DNA of 43,348 nt from Streptococcus cristatus (GTDB taxonomy: Bacteria; Bacillota; Bacilli; Lactobacillales; Streptococcaceae), in contig NZ_RJNA01000008.1 of NCBI RefSeq assembly GCF_003943815.1, positions 52,559-95,906 of the forward strand, given 5' to 3'. Under the pieces are notes generated by a model. The model was not told the origin of the DNA, made no database searches, and saw nothing but the letters and a program-made list of their open reading frames with translations. The position numbers and the translations under genes are program-made. Positions 18,871 through 27,126 of this stretch are shown here, one piece after another. Every line of letters starts with the position of its first letter. The stretch's first letter is position 1.

Positions 18871-20152
18871 CGACTTAGGGATTACGGGGAAAAAGCTCCT
18901 CTTTGAAGGGATTGCGTTCCTTGTTGCTGGGATATTGCTCCTTATATTCGGACCAAGCTTCCCAGAATTGATGTTACGTCTGTTTTTAACATTCTTATGG
19001 GCCCGTGAACTATGGAATTTCTTATTCCGTTGGTTTAGTAAAGCGGCATCTAAAGACCCGTTATGGCTGAATATAGGGAAATTTTCCCTTTACGGATTTT
19101 TAGCAGGAAATCAATTCTTCCTGTCATTGCCGATTGCGATTGTAAGCATCTTGATGGGACTCAATGAAGTGATGAAGGCGGGAATTAGTGGTGTGACATA
19201 CTATATTTATGTCAACGATGATATTCGCCCGCGATTTCGCTTGCTCTTTGATACCATTTGGCTTTCAGTTGTCGGGGTAGCCACTTTAATTTCTCTTGGG
19301 GGCGACGGCAATTTGCAAATGTTCTTCCTTTCGCTCTATTTTATCGGGTATGGGATTAGCAATATTCGGGACGGCTGGTTCTTCGAGGCCGAAGTTGGAA
19401 AGAAAGTCCTTCGCAGACGCTTGCGTCGTGGGATGCCGCTTGTATTTGCTGCACTGATTCCTCGAGTAACCTTACAAAAAATTAATGATGCGTTGGAACT
19501 TGGAGAAGGCGAAACGGCTTCAGAAATTTACGACCGTGCCAAAGAAAATGCAGAACCAAACTTAGAGATGTTTATTCATGTCACAAAAGACGGGTTTGGA
19601 GCCATCGGGCATGTCGACCTGTGTTATAAGGGCCGCATTATTTCATTCGGAAACTACGATACGAATTCGGAGCGCCTCTTTGGAACGATGGGGGACGGGG
19701 TACTTTTCAGTGCCGACCGTGAAAAATACATCGAATTTTGTAAACGCGAAAATCATAAGACCCTACTGGGATATGGTCTTGCCTTGTCTCCAGAACAACT
19801 CGCGGCCATCGATAAGGAAATCGCCAAATTGATGTCGCTGACAGTGCCTTGGGATCCACCGAAAATGGTGAAACCTAAGCATCCTGGAATCGACAAAGAA
19901 GAACCAATGTATGCCTACAAGCTCAAACAAGAAGCAGATGCACTCTTGTATAAATTTACCTCTTCAAAATTCAAGACGTATTTTGTGATGAGTACCAACT
20001 GTGTATTGCTAGCCGATACGATTGTCGGGACAGCAGGCACCGATATTTTAAGCGCCCGAGGATTTATTTCACCAGGAACGTACCAAGATTACTTAGATAA
20101 GGAGTTTGAGAGACCGCATAGTCTAGTCGTGACGAAGCGCGTCTATCAGTAA
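18857..20152 (+). CDS. Two-part membrane protein: multi-helix N-terminus plus possible permuted papain-like domain
   Basis: A 431-residue protein without a name I can give. The N-terminal half (about 13-175) has six or so hydrophobic helices, resembling HdeD/DUF308-type membrane domains. A basic stretch KKVLRRRLRR (182-191) leads to a soluble part (about 195-431). There, GHVDLCY (His252), ISFGNYD and later STNCVLLADTIVG (Cys382) are in the His-before-Cys order of permuted NlpC/P60 (YiiX or LRAT-like) hydrolases; this is a motif-level inference. ATG 18857 has GGAGG eight bases upstream and overlaps the end of the transporter pseudogene by 14 bases. Unlike its two neighbours it is intact. It belongs to the inserted block between smc and the HAD genes. 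Confidence 0.7.
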   Translation: MKKISDLGITGKKLLFEGIAFLVAGILLLIFGPSFPELMLRLFLTFLWARELWNFLFRWFSKAASKDPLWLNIGKFSLYGFLAGNQFFLSLPIAIVSILMGLNEVMKAGISGVTYYIYVNDDIRPRFRLLFDTIWLSVVGVATLISLGGDGNLQMFFLSLYFIGYGISNIRDGWFFEAEVGKKVLRRRLRRGMPLVFAALIPRVTLQKINDALELGEGETASEIYDRAKENAEPNLEMFIHVTKDGFGAIGHVDLCYKGRIISFGNYDTNSERLFGTMGDGVLFSADREKYIEFCKRENHKTLLGYGLALSPEQLAAIDKEIAKLMSLTVPWDPPKMVKPKHPGIDKEEPMYAYKLKQEADALLYKFTSSKFKTYFVMSTNCVLLADTIVGTAGTDILSARGFISPGTYQDYLDKEFERPHSLVVTKRVYQ

Positions 20153-20156
20153 GAAC

Positions 20157-20387
20157 ATGGAACTTCATGAAAAAGAATTCTTTATGAGGGAAGCGTTGAA
20201 GGAAGCGCAGAAAGCCTATGACCAAGCGGAAGTGCCAATCGGGGCTGTCGTGGTCTTGAATGGTGAAATTATTGGGCGTGGTCATAACTTACGTGAAAAG
20301 GAACAAGACGCCACGCTGCACGCCGAAATCAAAGCCATTCGCCAGGCAAACCAACACCTTGGAAGCTGGCGACTCGAAGACTGCTAA
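20157..20387 (+). pseudogene. tadA: tadA fragment (tRNA adenosine deaminase), 3'-truncated
   Basis: The first 76 codons match the start of TadA, which converts A34 of tRNA-Arg to inosine. The zinc/catalytic motif HAE (His55, Glu57) in DATLHAEIKAI is intact, and so is the AxxAxxxEVPIGAVVV region. The frame stops at WRLEDC-TAA, just where the PCxxC zinc motif and the C-terminal helices should follow. A full TadA has about 155-170 residues. It cannot bind zinc properly as it stands. A complete native tadA is expected elsewhere in the genome. Confidence 0.85.
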
Positions 20388-20532
20388 GTCAGTTTGTAGA
20401 CCACGCTTCGCCAGAACGTATTTGCCAAATAGCAAAACATAAATTGAATTTAGGATAACTAAATATATAAAAAGTTTATGTGATGTTATTTTATAAAATA
20501 AAAAAGTAAATAGATATAGTATAAACAATATC
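20388..20532. other. AT-rich stretch at the right edge of the inserted block
   Basis: Homology to tadA stops at 20387. The next 50 bases (up to about 20440) look compositionally like the block; from there to 20532 the DNA is very AT-rich. No ORF and no clear repeat were seen. Confidence 0.35.
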
Positions 20533-20572
20533 AAAAACGGTCAGGTCATAGAAATATGATCTGACTGTTTTT
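20533..20572. terminator. Long terminator hairpin
   Basis: A 17-base stem (20533-20549 with 20556-20572) containing two G-T wobbles, a six-base loop, an A run before and a T run after. It can work in both directions. Confidence 0.85.
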
Positions 20573-20599
20573 CATCTGTGGAATGAAGTGTTAGTTTTA

Positions 20600-20608
20600 T
20601 GATATAAT
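20600..20608 (+). promoter_or_regulatory. Extended -10 promoter of the HAD-HAD-ftsY operon
   Basis: TGATATAAT, 108 bases before the first HAD gene, leaving a leader of roughly 100 bases. Confidence 0.6.
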
Positions 20609-20636
20609 ATAAAGGATTAACAGAGATGAGAAATGA

Positions 20637-20694
20637 TGGGGGTTGCCTAAATCCTTAAAAGATGCATACCCTAAATGCCCTTTGCACACCCCTA
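20637..20694 (+). ncRNA. Possible structured 5' leader
   Basis: In the leader, 20637-20646 (TGGGGGTTGC) can pair with 20684-20694 (GCACACCCCTA), ten pairs with one bulged C and one wobble. Inside, GCAT (20664-20667) pairs with ATGC (20675-20678). CCTAAAT occurs twice (20646-20652, 20670-20676). The ribosome site AAAAGGAG (20700-20707) follows directly. I know no riboswitch class with this pattern. A ten-codon frame from ATG 20626 crosses the same bases. Confidence 0.3.
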
Positions 20695-20716
20695 ATTCAA
20701 AAAAGGAGATAATTGT

Positions 20717-21508
20717 ATGATAAGACTCATTGCCACAGATATGGACGGGACTTTTTTAGATGACAAGGGTCAGTTTGATATGGAGCGGCTCAAGCACCTG
20801 CTAGCTCAGTTTAGAGAAAAGGGCATCTACTTTGCTGTTGCCAGTGGTCGAGGGATTCTCTCTCTTGAGAAGCTCTTTCATGAAGTTCGGGATGATATTA
20901 TCTTTATCGCAGAAAATGGTAGCCTAGTAGAGTTTCAAGGAAAAGATCTATACGAAGCAACCATGCCAAGAGAATTTTATCTAAAGGTATTTGACAAGCT
21001 TAAGGAGTCGCCTTTTGTCAATATCAATGAGTTGCTTCTGACAGGGAAAAAAGGCTGTTATGTGCTAGAGACAGTAGATCCGACTTATCTCTCTTTCAGC
21101 GCTAATTATAATGAAAATATCCAAAAAGTTGCTGATTTTAGTGAGATTACAGACGAGATTTTTAAATTCACGACCAATTTCAGCGAAGAAACAGTGGCCG
21201 ACGGCGAAGCCTGGGTCAATGAAAATGTCGCAGGTGTCAAGGCGATGACAACAGGCTATAAATCGATTGATATCGTGCTGGACTATGTGGATAAAGGTGT
21301 GGCTCTTGTCGAGCTGGCTAAGAAGTTAGGCCTAGAGATGGATCAGGTCATGGCTTTTGGTGATAACCTCAATGACCTGCATATGATGCAGGTGGTAGGA
21401 CACCCGATTGCACCAGAAAATGCACGGCCGGAAATTTTGGCAGTTGCGAAAGAAGTGATTGGCCACCATGCGGCCCAATCTGTTATGACTTATATGGAGG
21501 GCTTGTAA
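20717..21508 (+). CDS. Cof-type HAD superfamily phosphatase
   Basis: A 263-residue cytoplasmic HAD hydrolase of the Cof/YidA type (IIB cap). Motif I is DMDGT (nucleophile D8, acid D10), motif II is the Ser in VASGRG, motif III is the Lys in the GYKSIDIVLDYVDKG region, and motif IV is FGDNLNDLHM. Substrates in this family are sugar phosphates, FMN or PLP; the exact one here is unknown. It overlaps the next HAD gene by one base (TAATG). Confidence 0.92.
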   Translation: MIRLIATDMDGTFLDDKGQFDMERLKHLLAQFREKGIYFAVASGRGILSLEKLFHEVRDDIIFIAENGSLVEFQGKDLYEATMPREFYLKVFDKLKESPFVNINELLLTGKKGCYVLETVDPTYLSFSANYNENIQKVADFSEITDEIFKFTTNFSEETVADGEAWVNENVAGVKAMTTGYKSIDIVLDYVDKGVALVELAKKLGLEMDQVMAFGDNLNDLHMMQVVGHPIAPENARPEILAVAKEVIGHHAAQSVMTYMEGL

Positions 21509-22326
21509 TGGCTGATATTAAATTGATTGCTTTGGATTTGGACGGGACGCTTTTGACCACGGATAAAAAGATTTCTGAAGAGAATCTAGCAGCGCTCAAA
21601 GCGGCTCAACAGCAGGGTGTCAAAATTGTATTGACCACAGGGCGTCCGCTTAAGGCTATGGAATTTTTCCTGCATGAGCTGGGCACTGATGGTCAGGTAG
21701 ATGAATACACCATTACCTTTAATGGTGGTTTGGTTCAGCGCAATACAGGAGAAATTTTAGATAAAACGGTCTTTGCCTACGATGATGTAGCTAGAATTTA
21801 TGAAGAGACTGAGAAATTGGGTCTGCCTCTGGATGCGATTGATGGGGGCTTGGTTTATCAGATTCAATCAGACCAAGCATCGCTCTATGCGGAGTTTAAT
21901 CCAGTTCTGAACTTTGAATCCATTGCTTTTGAAGACCTTTCTAGCCAGATTACCTATAATAAATGCGTTACAGCCTTTGCTCAGGAACCGCTGGATGCAG
22001 CCATTCCTCACATTTCGCCCGAACTGTTTGACCAGTATGAAATTTTCAAATCACGGGAAATGTTGCTGGAATGGTCACCGAAAAATGTCCACAAGGCGAC
22101 TGGTTTGGAGAAACTGATTGCCCACTTGGGAATTGATAAAAGCCAAGTTATGGCCTGCGGTGACGAAGCCAATGATTTGTCAATGATTGCTTGGGCCGGT
22201 CTAGGAGTAGCCATGCAAAATGCCGTGTCAGAAGTCAAGGAAGTCGCAGAAGTTGTCACTCCGATGACCAATGATGAAGATGCAGTTGCTTGGGCCATTC
22301 GGAAATATGTATTGAAGGAGAACTAA
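21508..22326 (+). CDS. Cof-type HAD superfamily phosphatase (second copy)
   Basis: A 272-residue relative of the preceding protein, with motif I DLDGT (D10, D12), motif II in TTGRP, a cap domain in the middle third, and motif IV CGDEANDLSM. The two adjacent HAD genes are diverged enough to have different substrates. It is followed by ftsY three bases after its stop, in the order usual for streptococci. Confidence 0.92.
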   Translation: MADIKLIALDLDGTLLTTDKKISEENLAALKAAQQQGVKIVLTTGRPLKAMEFFLHELGTDGQVDEYTITFNGGLVQRNTGEILDKTVFAYDDVARIYEETEKLGLPLDAIDGGLVYQIQSDQASLYAEFNPVLNFESIAFEDLSSQITYNKCVTAFAQEPLDAAIPHISPELFDQYEIFKSREMLLEWSPKNVHKATGLEKLIAHLGIDKSQVMACGDEANDLSMIAWAGLGVAMQNAVSEVKEVAEVVTPMTNDEDAVAWAIRKYVLKEN

Positions 22327-22329
22327 AGA

Positions 22330-23838
22330 ATGGGATTATTTGACCGTCTTTTTGGACGTAAAAAAGAGGAACTTGAAGAAAAGCCCCAGATAGAGGAACA
22401 GGCAGAGGAGAGTTATCAGACTACAGAGATTGAAGTTCCATCTGAGACAGACTTCCAGCCCCTTGCTGCTTCTAATGAAGAAACAGCGGAAACTTCGATA
22501 GTAGAATCTGTGTCAGAAGAGAAAATAGAGTCCTCAGATTCAGCAACTTCTGAGCAGGAATTTGTCCCAACTGCTCAACAAGCTGACTTATCTGAACCAA
22601 TGCTTGAAGATCAGGAAAGTCCTGAACAAGTTTTGGCTGAGGCAGAAGAGCAGTCTGAAACTTCAGCAAATCAAGCTCTGGAAAGCAGTAGCGAATCAGA
22701 AGTAGCGACTGAAAGCAGAGATTATTACCAAGAATTGCAGGAGCGTTTAGCTGCAGCAAGAGAGCAAATCAACCACGAACCAGAGCAAGAAGTATCTAGT
22801 GAGCAGGAAGCAGGCACTTCTTCACAAGTAGACTCGACCGAGCATGATGAAGAGTCGACGGAAGAGCTGGCTCCCGCAGAAACAGCTAAAAGTTCTACTG
22901 AATACCAAGAAGAGAGTGTCCAAGACAAGTATGACCGCAGTCTTAAAAAGACGAGGACTGGCTTTGGTGCTCGCCTCAATGCCTTCTTTGCTAATTTCCG
23001 CTCAGTTGACGAAGATTTCTTTGAAGACTTGGAAGAATTGCTGATTACCAGTGATGTCGGTGTGCAGGTAGCTTCTAACCTAACTGAGGACTTGCGCTAT
23101 GAAGCACGTCTAGAAAATGCTAAGAAACCAGACGCCTTGCGCCAACTCATCATTGAAAAATTGGTCGATATTTATGAGAAAGATGGCCGTTTCAATGAAA
23201 AAATCAATTTCCAAAACGGTCTGACTGTCATGCTCTTCGTCGGTGTAAATGGCGTAGGGAAGACGACCTCAATCGGTAAATTGGCCTATAAATACAAGCA
23301 AGAAGGTAAAAAAGTTATGCTGGTGGCAGCGGACACCTTCCGAGCTGGAGCCGTTGCCCAGTTGGCCGAGTGGGGGCGCCGAGTCGATGTGCCTGTTGTA
23401 ACTGGTCCAGAAAAGAGCGATCCAGCCAGTGTCGTGTTTGACGGTTTGGAAAGAGCCAAGGCTGAAAATGTTGATATTCTCATGATCGATACAGCTGGTC
23501 GCTTGCAAAATAAGGACAATCTCATGGCAGAGCTTGAAAAAATCGGTCGCATTATCAAGCGGGTAGACCCAGCAGCGCCGCACGAAACCTTCCTAGCCTT
23601 GGATGCTTCCACTGGTCAAAATGCACTGGTTCAGGCCAAAGAATTTTCAAAAATTACGCCTGTGACAGGTATTGTCCTGACTAAGATTGACGGAACTGCG
23701 CGCGGTGGTGTTGTTCTTGCCATTCGTCAGGAATTGGATATTCCAGTGAAGCTGATTGGTTTTGGCGAGAAAATTGACGACATCGGCGAGTTTAATTCTG
23801 AGAACTTTATGAGAGGCCTCCTAGAAGGTTTGGTGTAA
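22330..23838 (+). CDS. ftsY: Signal recognition particle receptor FtsY
   Basis: A 502-residue SRP GTPase that docks ribosome-nascent chain complexes at the membrane. A long acidic Glu/Ser/Gln-rich N-terminal region (about 12-195) precedes the helical N domain (about 198-290) and the G domain, with G1 GVNGVGKTT (305-313), DTFRAGAVAQL, DTAGRLQNK, TKIDGTARGG and the C-terminal GFGEKIDDIGEF motif. The NG domain is standard. The acidic region is of low complexity and is the likely membrane- and translocon-contacting part. The ribosome site lies in the end of the HAD gene. Confidence 0.97.
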   Translation: MGLFDRLFGRKKEELEEKPQIEEQAEESYQTTEIEVPSETDFQPLAASNEETAETSIVESVSEEKIESSDSATSEQEFVPTAQQADLSEPMLEDQESPEQVLAEAEEQSETSANQALESSSESEVATESRDYYQELQERLAAAREQINHEPEQEVSSEQEAGTSSQVDSTEHDEESTEELAPAETAKSSTEYQEESVQDKYDRSLKKTRTGFGARLNAFFANFRSVDEDFFEDLEELLITSDVGVQVASNLTEDLRYEARLENAKKPDALRQLIIEKLVDIYEKDGRFNEKINFQNGLTVMLFVGVNGVGKTTSIGKLAYKYKQEGKKVMLVAADTFRAGAVAQLAEWGRRVDVPVVTGPEKSDPASVVFDGLERAKAENVDILMIDTAGRLQNKDNLMAELEKIGRIIKRVDPAAPHETFLALDASTGQNALVQAKEFSKITPVTGIVLTKIDGTARGGVVLAIRQELDIPVKLIGFGEKIDDIGEFNSENFMRGLLEGLV

Positions 23839-23902
23839 TAGTCTATCAATAAAGCCTAAATTGAAATCAAACTCTTCTATCAAAAAGTAATCAAAATAGA
23901 TG

Positions 23903-23932
23903 AAAAGGTTTGCTTGTTGCAAGCCTTTTTTC
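23903..23932 (+). terminator. Terminator after ftsY
   Basis: AAAAGGTTTGC (23903-23913) pairs with GCAAGCCTTTTT (23919-23930), with one wobble, then a T run. Confidence 0.88.
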
Positions 23933-23940
23933 TTCTTTTT

Positions 23941-23949
23941 TGATATAAT
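23941..23949 (+). promoter_or_regulatory. Extended -10 promoter of upp
   Basis: TGATATAAT directly after the ftsY terminator and 33 bases before the upp start. Confidence 0.6.
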
Positions 23950-23982
23950 AAGAAGAATAAATTGAAAGAAGGAAAACCAATC

Positions 23983-24612
23983 ATGGGAAAACTTGAAGTT
24001 ATCGCTCATCCACTCATTCAGCATAAATTGTCTATCTTGCGTCGTACAGATACCTCTACTAAAGCTTTTCGTGAATTGGTAGATGAAATCGCAATGCTGA
24101 TGGGATACGAAGTTTTGCGCGATTTACCACTTGAAGATGTAGAAATTGAAACACCAATTACGAAAACAGTTCAAAAGCAGATTGCAGGTAAAAAATTGGC
24201 TATTGTTCCAATCTTGCGGGCTGGTATCGGTATGGTGGATGGTCTCCTGAGCTTGGTTCCTGCCGCTAAAGTCGGCCACATCGGAATGTACCGTGATGAA
24301 GAAACCTTGAAGCCAGTTGAATATTTGGTAAAATTGCCAGAAGACATTGATCAACGTCAAATCTTTGTTGTCGATCCAATGTTGGCTACGGGTGGTTCTG
24401 CTATTTTGGCGGTGGATTCTCTGAAGAAACGTGGCGCAAGCAACATCACATTTGTCTGCTTGGTGTCTGCTCCAGAAGGTGTCAAAGCCTTGCAGGATGC
24501 TCACCCTGATGTTGATATTTTCACCGCTGCCCTTGATGATCATCTTAATGAACACGGCTACATCGTTCCAGGTCTCGGAGATGCTGGTGACCGCCTCTTT
24601 GGTACAAAATAA
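23983..24612 (+). CDS. upp: Uracil phosphoribosyltransferase
   Basis: A 209-residue pyrimidine-salvage enzyme that makes UMP from uracil and PRPP. The PRPP loop [10 protein letters not shown] (131-140) and the uracil-binding end [13 protein letters not shown] are intact. ATG 23983 is chosen over a start at 23962 because AAGAAGG lies 9 bases before it and [10 protein letters not shown] is the family's normal N-terminus. It has its own promoter. Confidence 0.97.
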   Translation: MGKLEVIAHPLIQHKLSILRRTDTSTKAFRELVDEIAMLMGYEVLRDLPLEDVEIETPITKTVQKQIAGKKLAIVPILRAGIGMVDGLLSLVPAAKVGHIGMYRDEETLKPVEYLVKLPEDIDQRQIFVVDPMLATGGSAILAVDSLKKRGASNITFVCLVSAPEGVKALQDAHPDVDIFTAALDDHLNEHGYIVPGLGDAGDRLFGTK

Positions 24613-24721
24613 TAGCTAGAAGTTTCAAAAAGGAAAGTTCTGCCAAACCGGTGGATTTGTACTTTCTAATCCAAAGATAATCTCAGCGCTGTTCTCTGTC
24701 ATCTGATAGATAAAGCAAATA

Positions 24722-24751
24722 TTTGACCTTTTTTGACCAAAAGGCTATAAT
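24722..24751 (+). promoter_or_regulatory. clpP promoter with a perfect CtsR operator
   Basis: TTTGACC-TTT-TTTGACC (24722-24738) is, on the other strand, GGTCAAA-N3-GGTCAAA, the CtsR heat-shock repressor site. Its first half contains the -35 TTGACC (24723-24728), 17 bases before the -10 TATAAT (24746-24751). Repressor binding should therefore block the promoter. Confidence 0.92.
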
Positions 24752-24783
24752 AATGAATAGATCGAATGAAGGAGAAAATATTC

Positions 24784-25374
24784 ATGATTCCTGTAGTTAT
24801 TGAACAAACCAGCCGTGGTGAGCGTTCTTATGACATTTACTCACGCCTTTTAAAAGACCGTATTATCATGCTGACGGGTCCTGTTGAGGACAATATGGCT
24901 AATTCTGTTATTGCGCAATTGCTTTTCCTAGATGCACAAGACAGCACCAAGGACATCTATCTTTATGTTAATACTCCGGGTGGCTCTGTGTCAGCGGGAT
25001 TGGCGATTGTAGATACCATGAACTTTATTAAGTCTGATGTGCAGACGATTGTCATGGGAATGGCAGCCAGCATGGGAACCATCATTGCTTCTAGCGGTGC
25101 TAAGGGCAAACGATTCATGCTTCCAAATGCAGAGTATATGATTCACCAGCCAATGGGTGGTACTGGTGGCGGTACTCAGCAAACAGATATGGCCATTGCA
25201 GCAGAGCATTTGCTCAAGACTCGTAAGACCTTGGAGCAAATTCTTGCAGACAATTCTGGTAAAACGGTTGAGCAAATTCATACAGATGCAGAACGTGATT
25301 ACTGGATGAGTGCCCAAGAAACCTTAGAATATGGTTTCATCGATGAAATCATGGCTAATAATAATCTTAGCTAG
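24784..25374 (+). CDS. clpP: ATP-dependent Clp protease proteolytic subunit
   Basis: A 196-residue serine protease that forms the double-ring ClpP barrel and degrades proteins fed by ClpC, ClpE or ClpX. The triad is Ser96 (in GMAASMG), His121 (MIHQPMGG) and Asp172. ATG 24784 gives the usual N-terminus [13 protein letters not shown], with GAAGGAGA upstream; an in-frame start at 24766 is not needed. CtsR control is visible in the promoter. Confidence 0.98.
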   Translation: MIPVVIEQTSRGERSYDIYSRLLKDRIIMLTGPVEDNMANSVIAQLLFLDAQDSTKDIYLYVNTPGGSVSAGLAIVDTMNFIKSDVQTIVMGMAASMGTIIASSGAKGKRFMLPNAEYMIHQPMGGTGGGTQQTDMAIAAEHLLKTRKTLEQILADNSGKTVEQIHTDAERDYWMSAQETLEYGFIDEIMANNNLS

Positions 25375-25398
25375 TTTTCATTTATAGCTACGAAAAAT

Positions 25399-25428
25399 GC
25401 CCCATTTGCGGGCTTTTTTTGATATAAT
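25399..25428 (+). terminator. Terminator after clpP, followed by an extended -10 box
   Basis: GCCC (25399-25402) pairs with GGGC (25410-25413) and is followed by seven T residues; the stem is short. TGATATAAT (25420-25428) begins at the end of the T run and serves the next gene. Confidence 0.65.
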
Positions 25429-25460
25429 AAATAGAGTACAAATGACCAGAGAGGATTGTC

Positions 25461-25730
25461 ATGTTTAAAAAAGAGGAACGAATGGGCTTCATCATTCATC
25501 TATACTATAATCGCGATGCCAAGAAGCTGGCTCATGTTGGAGATATTATTTATCATTCTAAGAAACACCGTTATTTGCAGCTTTATGTGGCAAAAGATCA
25601 GGCAGATTCTCTGAAGGAGAGCCTGTCAAAAGAGTCCTATATCAAAAAAATCCAGACTTGCGAGATCCAAAATCTGGATACGGATTTTGTTGGAAGTTTA
25701 TTTAGAAACCAAGAAAACGCTATTATTTAA
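25461..25730 (+). CDS. YlbG-like DUF2129 protein
   Basis: An 89-residue soluble protein of the DUF2129/YlbG family, recognised by the block [29 protein letters not shown] and a later DFVGSLFR. The function is unknown; the family is confined to Firmicutes. GAGAGGA precedes the ATG. It has its own extended -10 promoter and stands between clpP and the liv operon. Confidence 0.88.
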   Translation: MFKKEERMGFIIHLYYNRDAKKLAHVGDIIYHSKKHRYLQLYVAKDQADSLKESLSKESYIKKIQTCEIQNLDTDFVGSLFRNQENAII

Positions 25731-25748
25731 AAAAATGGCTTCTTTGGG

Positions 25749-25777
25749 TTGACAATTGTCAGATAATTCGGTATATT
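25749..25777 (+). promoter_or_regulatory. liv operon promoter with a near-consensus CodY box
   Basis: TTGACA (25749-25754) and TATATT (25772-25777) are separated by 17 bases. Between them, 25754-25768 reads AATTGTCAGATAATT, which matches the CodY consensus AATTTTCWGAAAATT at 13 of 15 positions. CodY represses branched-chain amino acid genes when these amino acids are plentiful, so the match fits the genes it precedes. A perfect palindrome TGACAATTGTCA (25750-25761) overlaps it. Confidence 0.8.
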
Positions 25778-25826
25778 CTTACTATATCATTTGCAAACAA
25801 AGCAAAAAAAATAGAGGAGATTATTC

Positions 25827-26987
25827 ATGAAGAAAAAATTTGCACTTTCACTTGTAGCTTTTGCTAGTGCTGCGCTTCTAGCAGCCTGTGGAGAAGTTTC
25901 TACAAACAACTCATCTGCTACTGGAACAGAAATCGGTAAAACACTTAAGTTCGGTTTCAACTTTGAAGAAACTGGCGCTGTAGCAGCTTACGGTACTGCA
26001 GAACAACATGGTGCTCAACTTGCTGTTGATGAAATCAACGCAGCTGGCGGTGTAGACGGCAAAAAGATCGAAGTAACTGATAAAGACAACAAATCAGAAA
26101 CTGCAGAAGCCGCAACTATTACTACAAGCTTGGTAACTCAAGACAAAGTTAACACAATCATTGGTCCTGCAACTTCAGGTGCCGTCGCTGCCGCAATTGC
26201 AAATGCTGGTAAAGCAGGAGTTCCTTTGGTAACACCAAGTGCTACACAAGATGATTTGACAAACAAACAAGATTATTTGTATCGTGCAACCTTTACTGAT
26301 GGTTACCAAGGTAAAATCATTTCTAAATATGTAACTGATACTTTGAAAGCTAAAAAAGTCGTTCTTTACTATGATAATTCAAGCGATTATGCAAAAGGAA
26401 TGGCAGAAGCTTTCAAGAAAGAATACAAGGGTGAAATCGTTGCGACAGAAACTTTCGCTTCTGGTGACTCAGACTTCCAAGCTGCTTTGACAAAAATCAA
26501 AGGTAAAGACTTTGATGCACTGATTGTGCCGGGGTATTACACAGAAGCTGGTAAATTGGTGAACCAAGCGCGTGGTTTGGGAATCAACCAAACAATCGTT
26601 GGACCTGATGGATTTAGCGATGCCAAGTTCGTTGAGCAAGCAACTCCAGCAGCAGCAACTAATGTTTATTATGTATCTGGTTTCTCAACTTCAGGTGACA
26701 TGACAGATAAAGCGAAGAAATTCGTTGCAGCTTACAAAGCTAAATATAACGAAGAACCTTCAATGTTTGCAGCCCTTTCATATGACGCAGTTTATATGGC
26801 AGCAGAAGCATCTAAGGGTGCAAAAACATCTGTAGATATTAAAGATAACCTTGCTAAGTTAAAAGACTTTGAAGGAGTTACTGGATCTATTACCATCGAT
26901 AAAGATCACAATCCTGTGAAGACAGCCTTGATGATTGGTTTGAAAGATGGTAAAGTAGAAACTGTTGAAACAGTTAAACCTGAATAA
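25827..26987 (+). CDS. livJ: Branched-chain amino acid ABC transporter, binding lipoprotein LivJ
   Basis: A 386-residue extracellular receptor for Leu/Ile/Val. The signal peptide ends in LLAAC, so Cys21 is the lipidation site. A short Ser/Asn/Thr linker is followed by the type I periplasmic-binding fold (FNFEETGAVAAYGTAEQHGAQLAVDEINA; IGPATSGAV). It is the first gene of livJHMGF. Many codons follow the highly-expressed-gene preference (aaa, gaa, gct, aac), fitting an abundant receptor. GAGGAGA precedes the ATG. Confidence 0.95.
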   Translation: MKKKFALSLVAFASAALLAACGEVSTNNSSATGTEIGKTLKFGFNFEETGAVAAYGTAEQHGAQLAVDEINAAGGVDGKKIEVTDKDNKSETAEAATITTSLVTQDKVNTIIGPATSGAVAAAIANAGKAGVPLVTPSATQDDLTNKQDYLYRATFTDGYQGKIISKYVTDTLKAKKVVLYYDNSSDYAKGMAEAFKKEYKGEIVATETFASGDSDFQAALTKIKGKDFDALIVPGYYTEAGKLVNQARGLGINQTIVGPDGFSDAKFVEQATPAAATNVYYVSGFSTSGDMTDKAKKFVAAYKAKYNEEPSMFAALSYDAVYMAAEASKGAKTSVDIKDNLAKLKDFEGVTGSITIDKDHNPVKTALMIGLKDGKVETVETVKPE

Positions 26988-26995
26988 AGGGTCTG

Positions 26996-27019
26996 AGGCT
27001 GGGGACAAACCCAGTCTTT
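26996..27019 (+). terminator. Hairpin between livJ and livH (likely attenuator)
   Basis: AGGCTGGG (26996-27003) pairs with CCCAGTCT (27010-27017), one wobble, with only three T residues after. It lies in the 139-base gap and is likely to terminate part of the transcripts or protect the livJ message, giving more receptor than channel. Confidence 0.55.
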
Positions 27020-27126
27020 GACTTGTTTCTTACTTGCTTATGATGTTTGAGTAGAGACGGCAAGACAAGGCTTCGTCTGAGATTGTTGTTTCTGCTCTTA
27101 TTTTATATTAGAAAGAGTGGTGTGGA

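Noticed and set aside
18160-20445. An insertion sequence or prophage remnant
   Set aside because: No transposase, integrase, terminal inverted repeats or target duplication could be seen; the contents are chromosomal-type genes.
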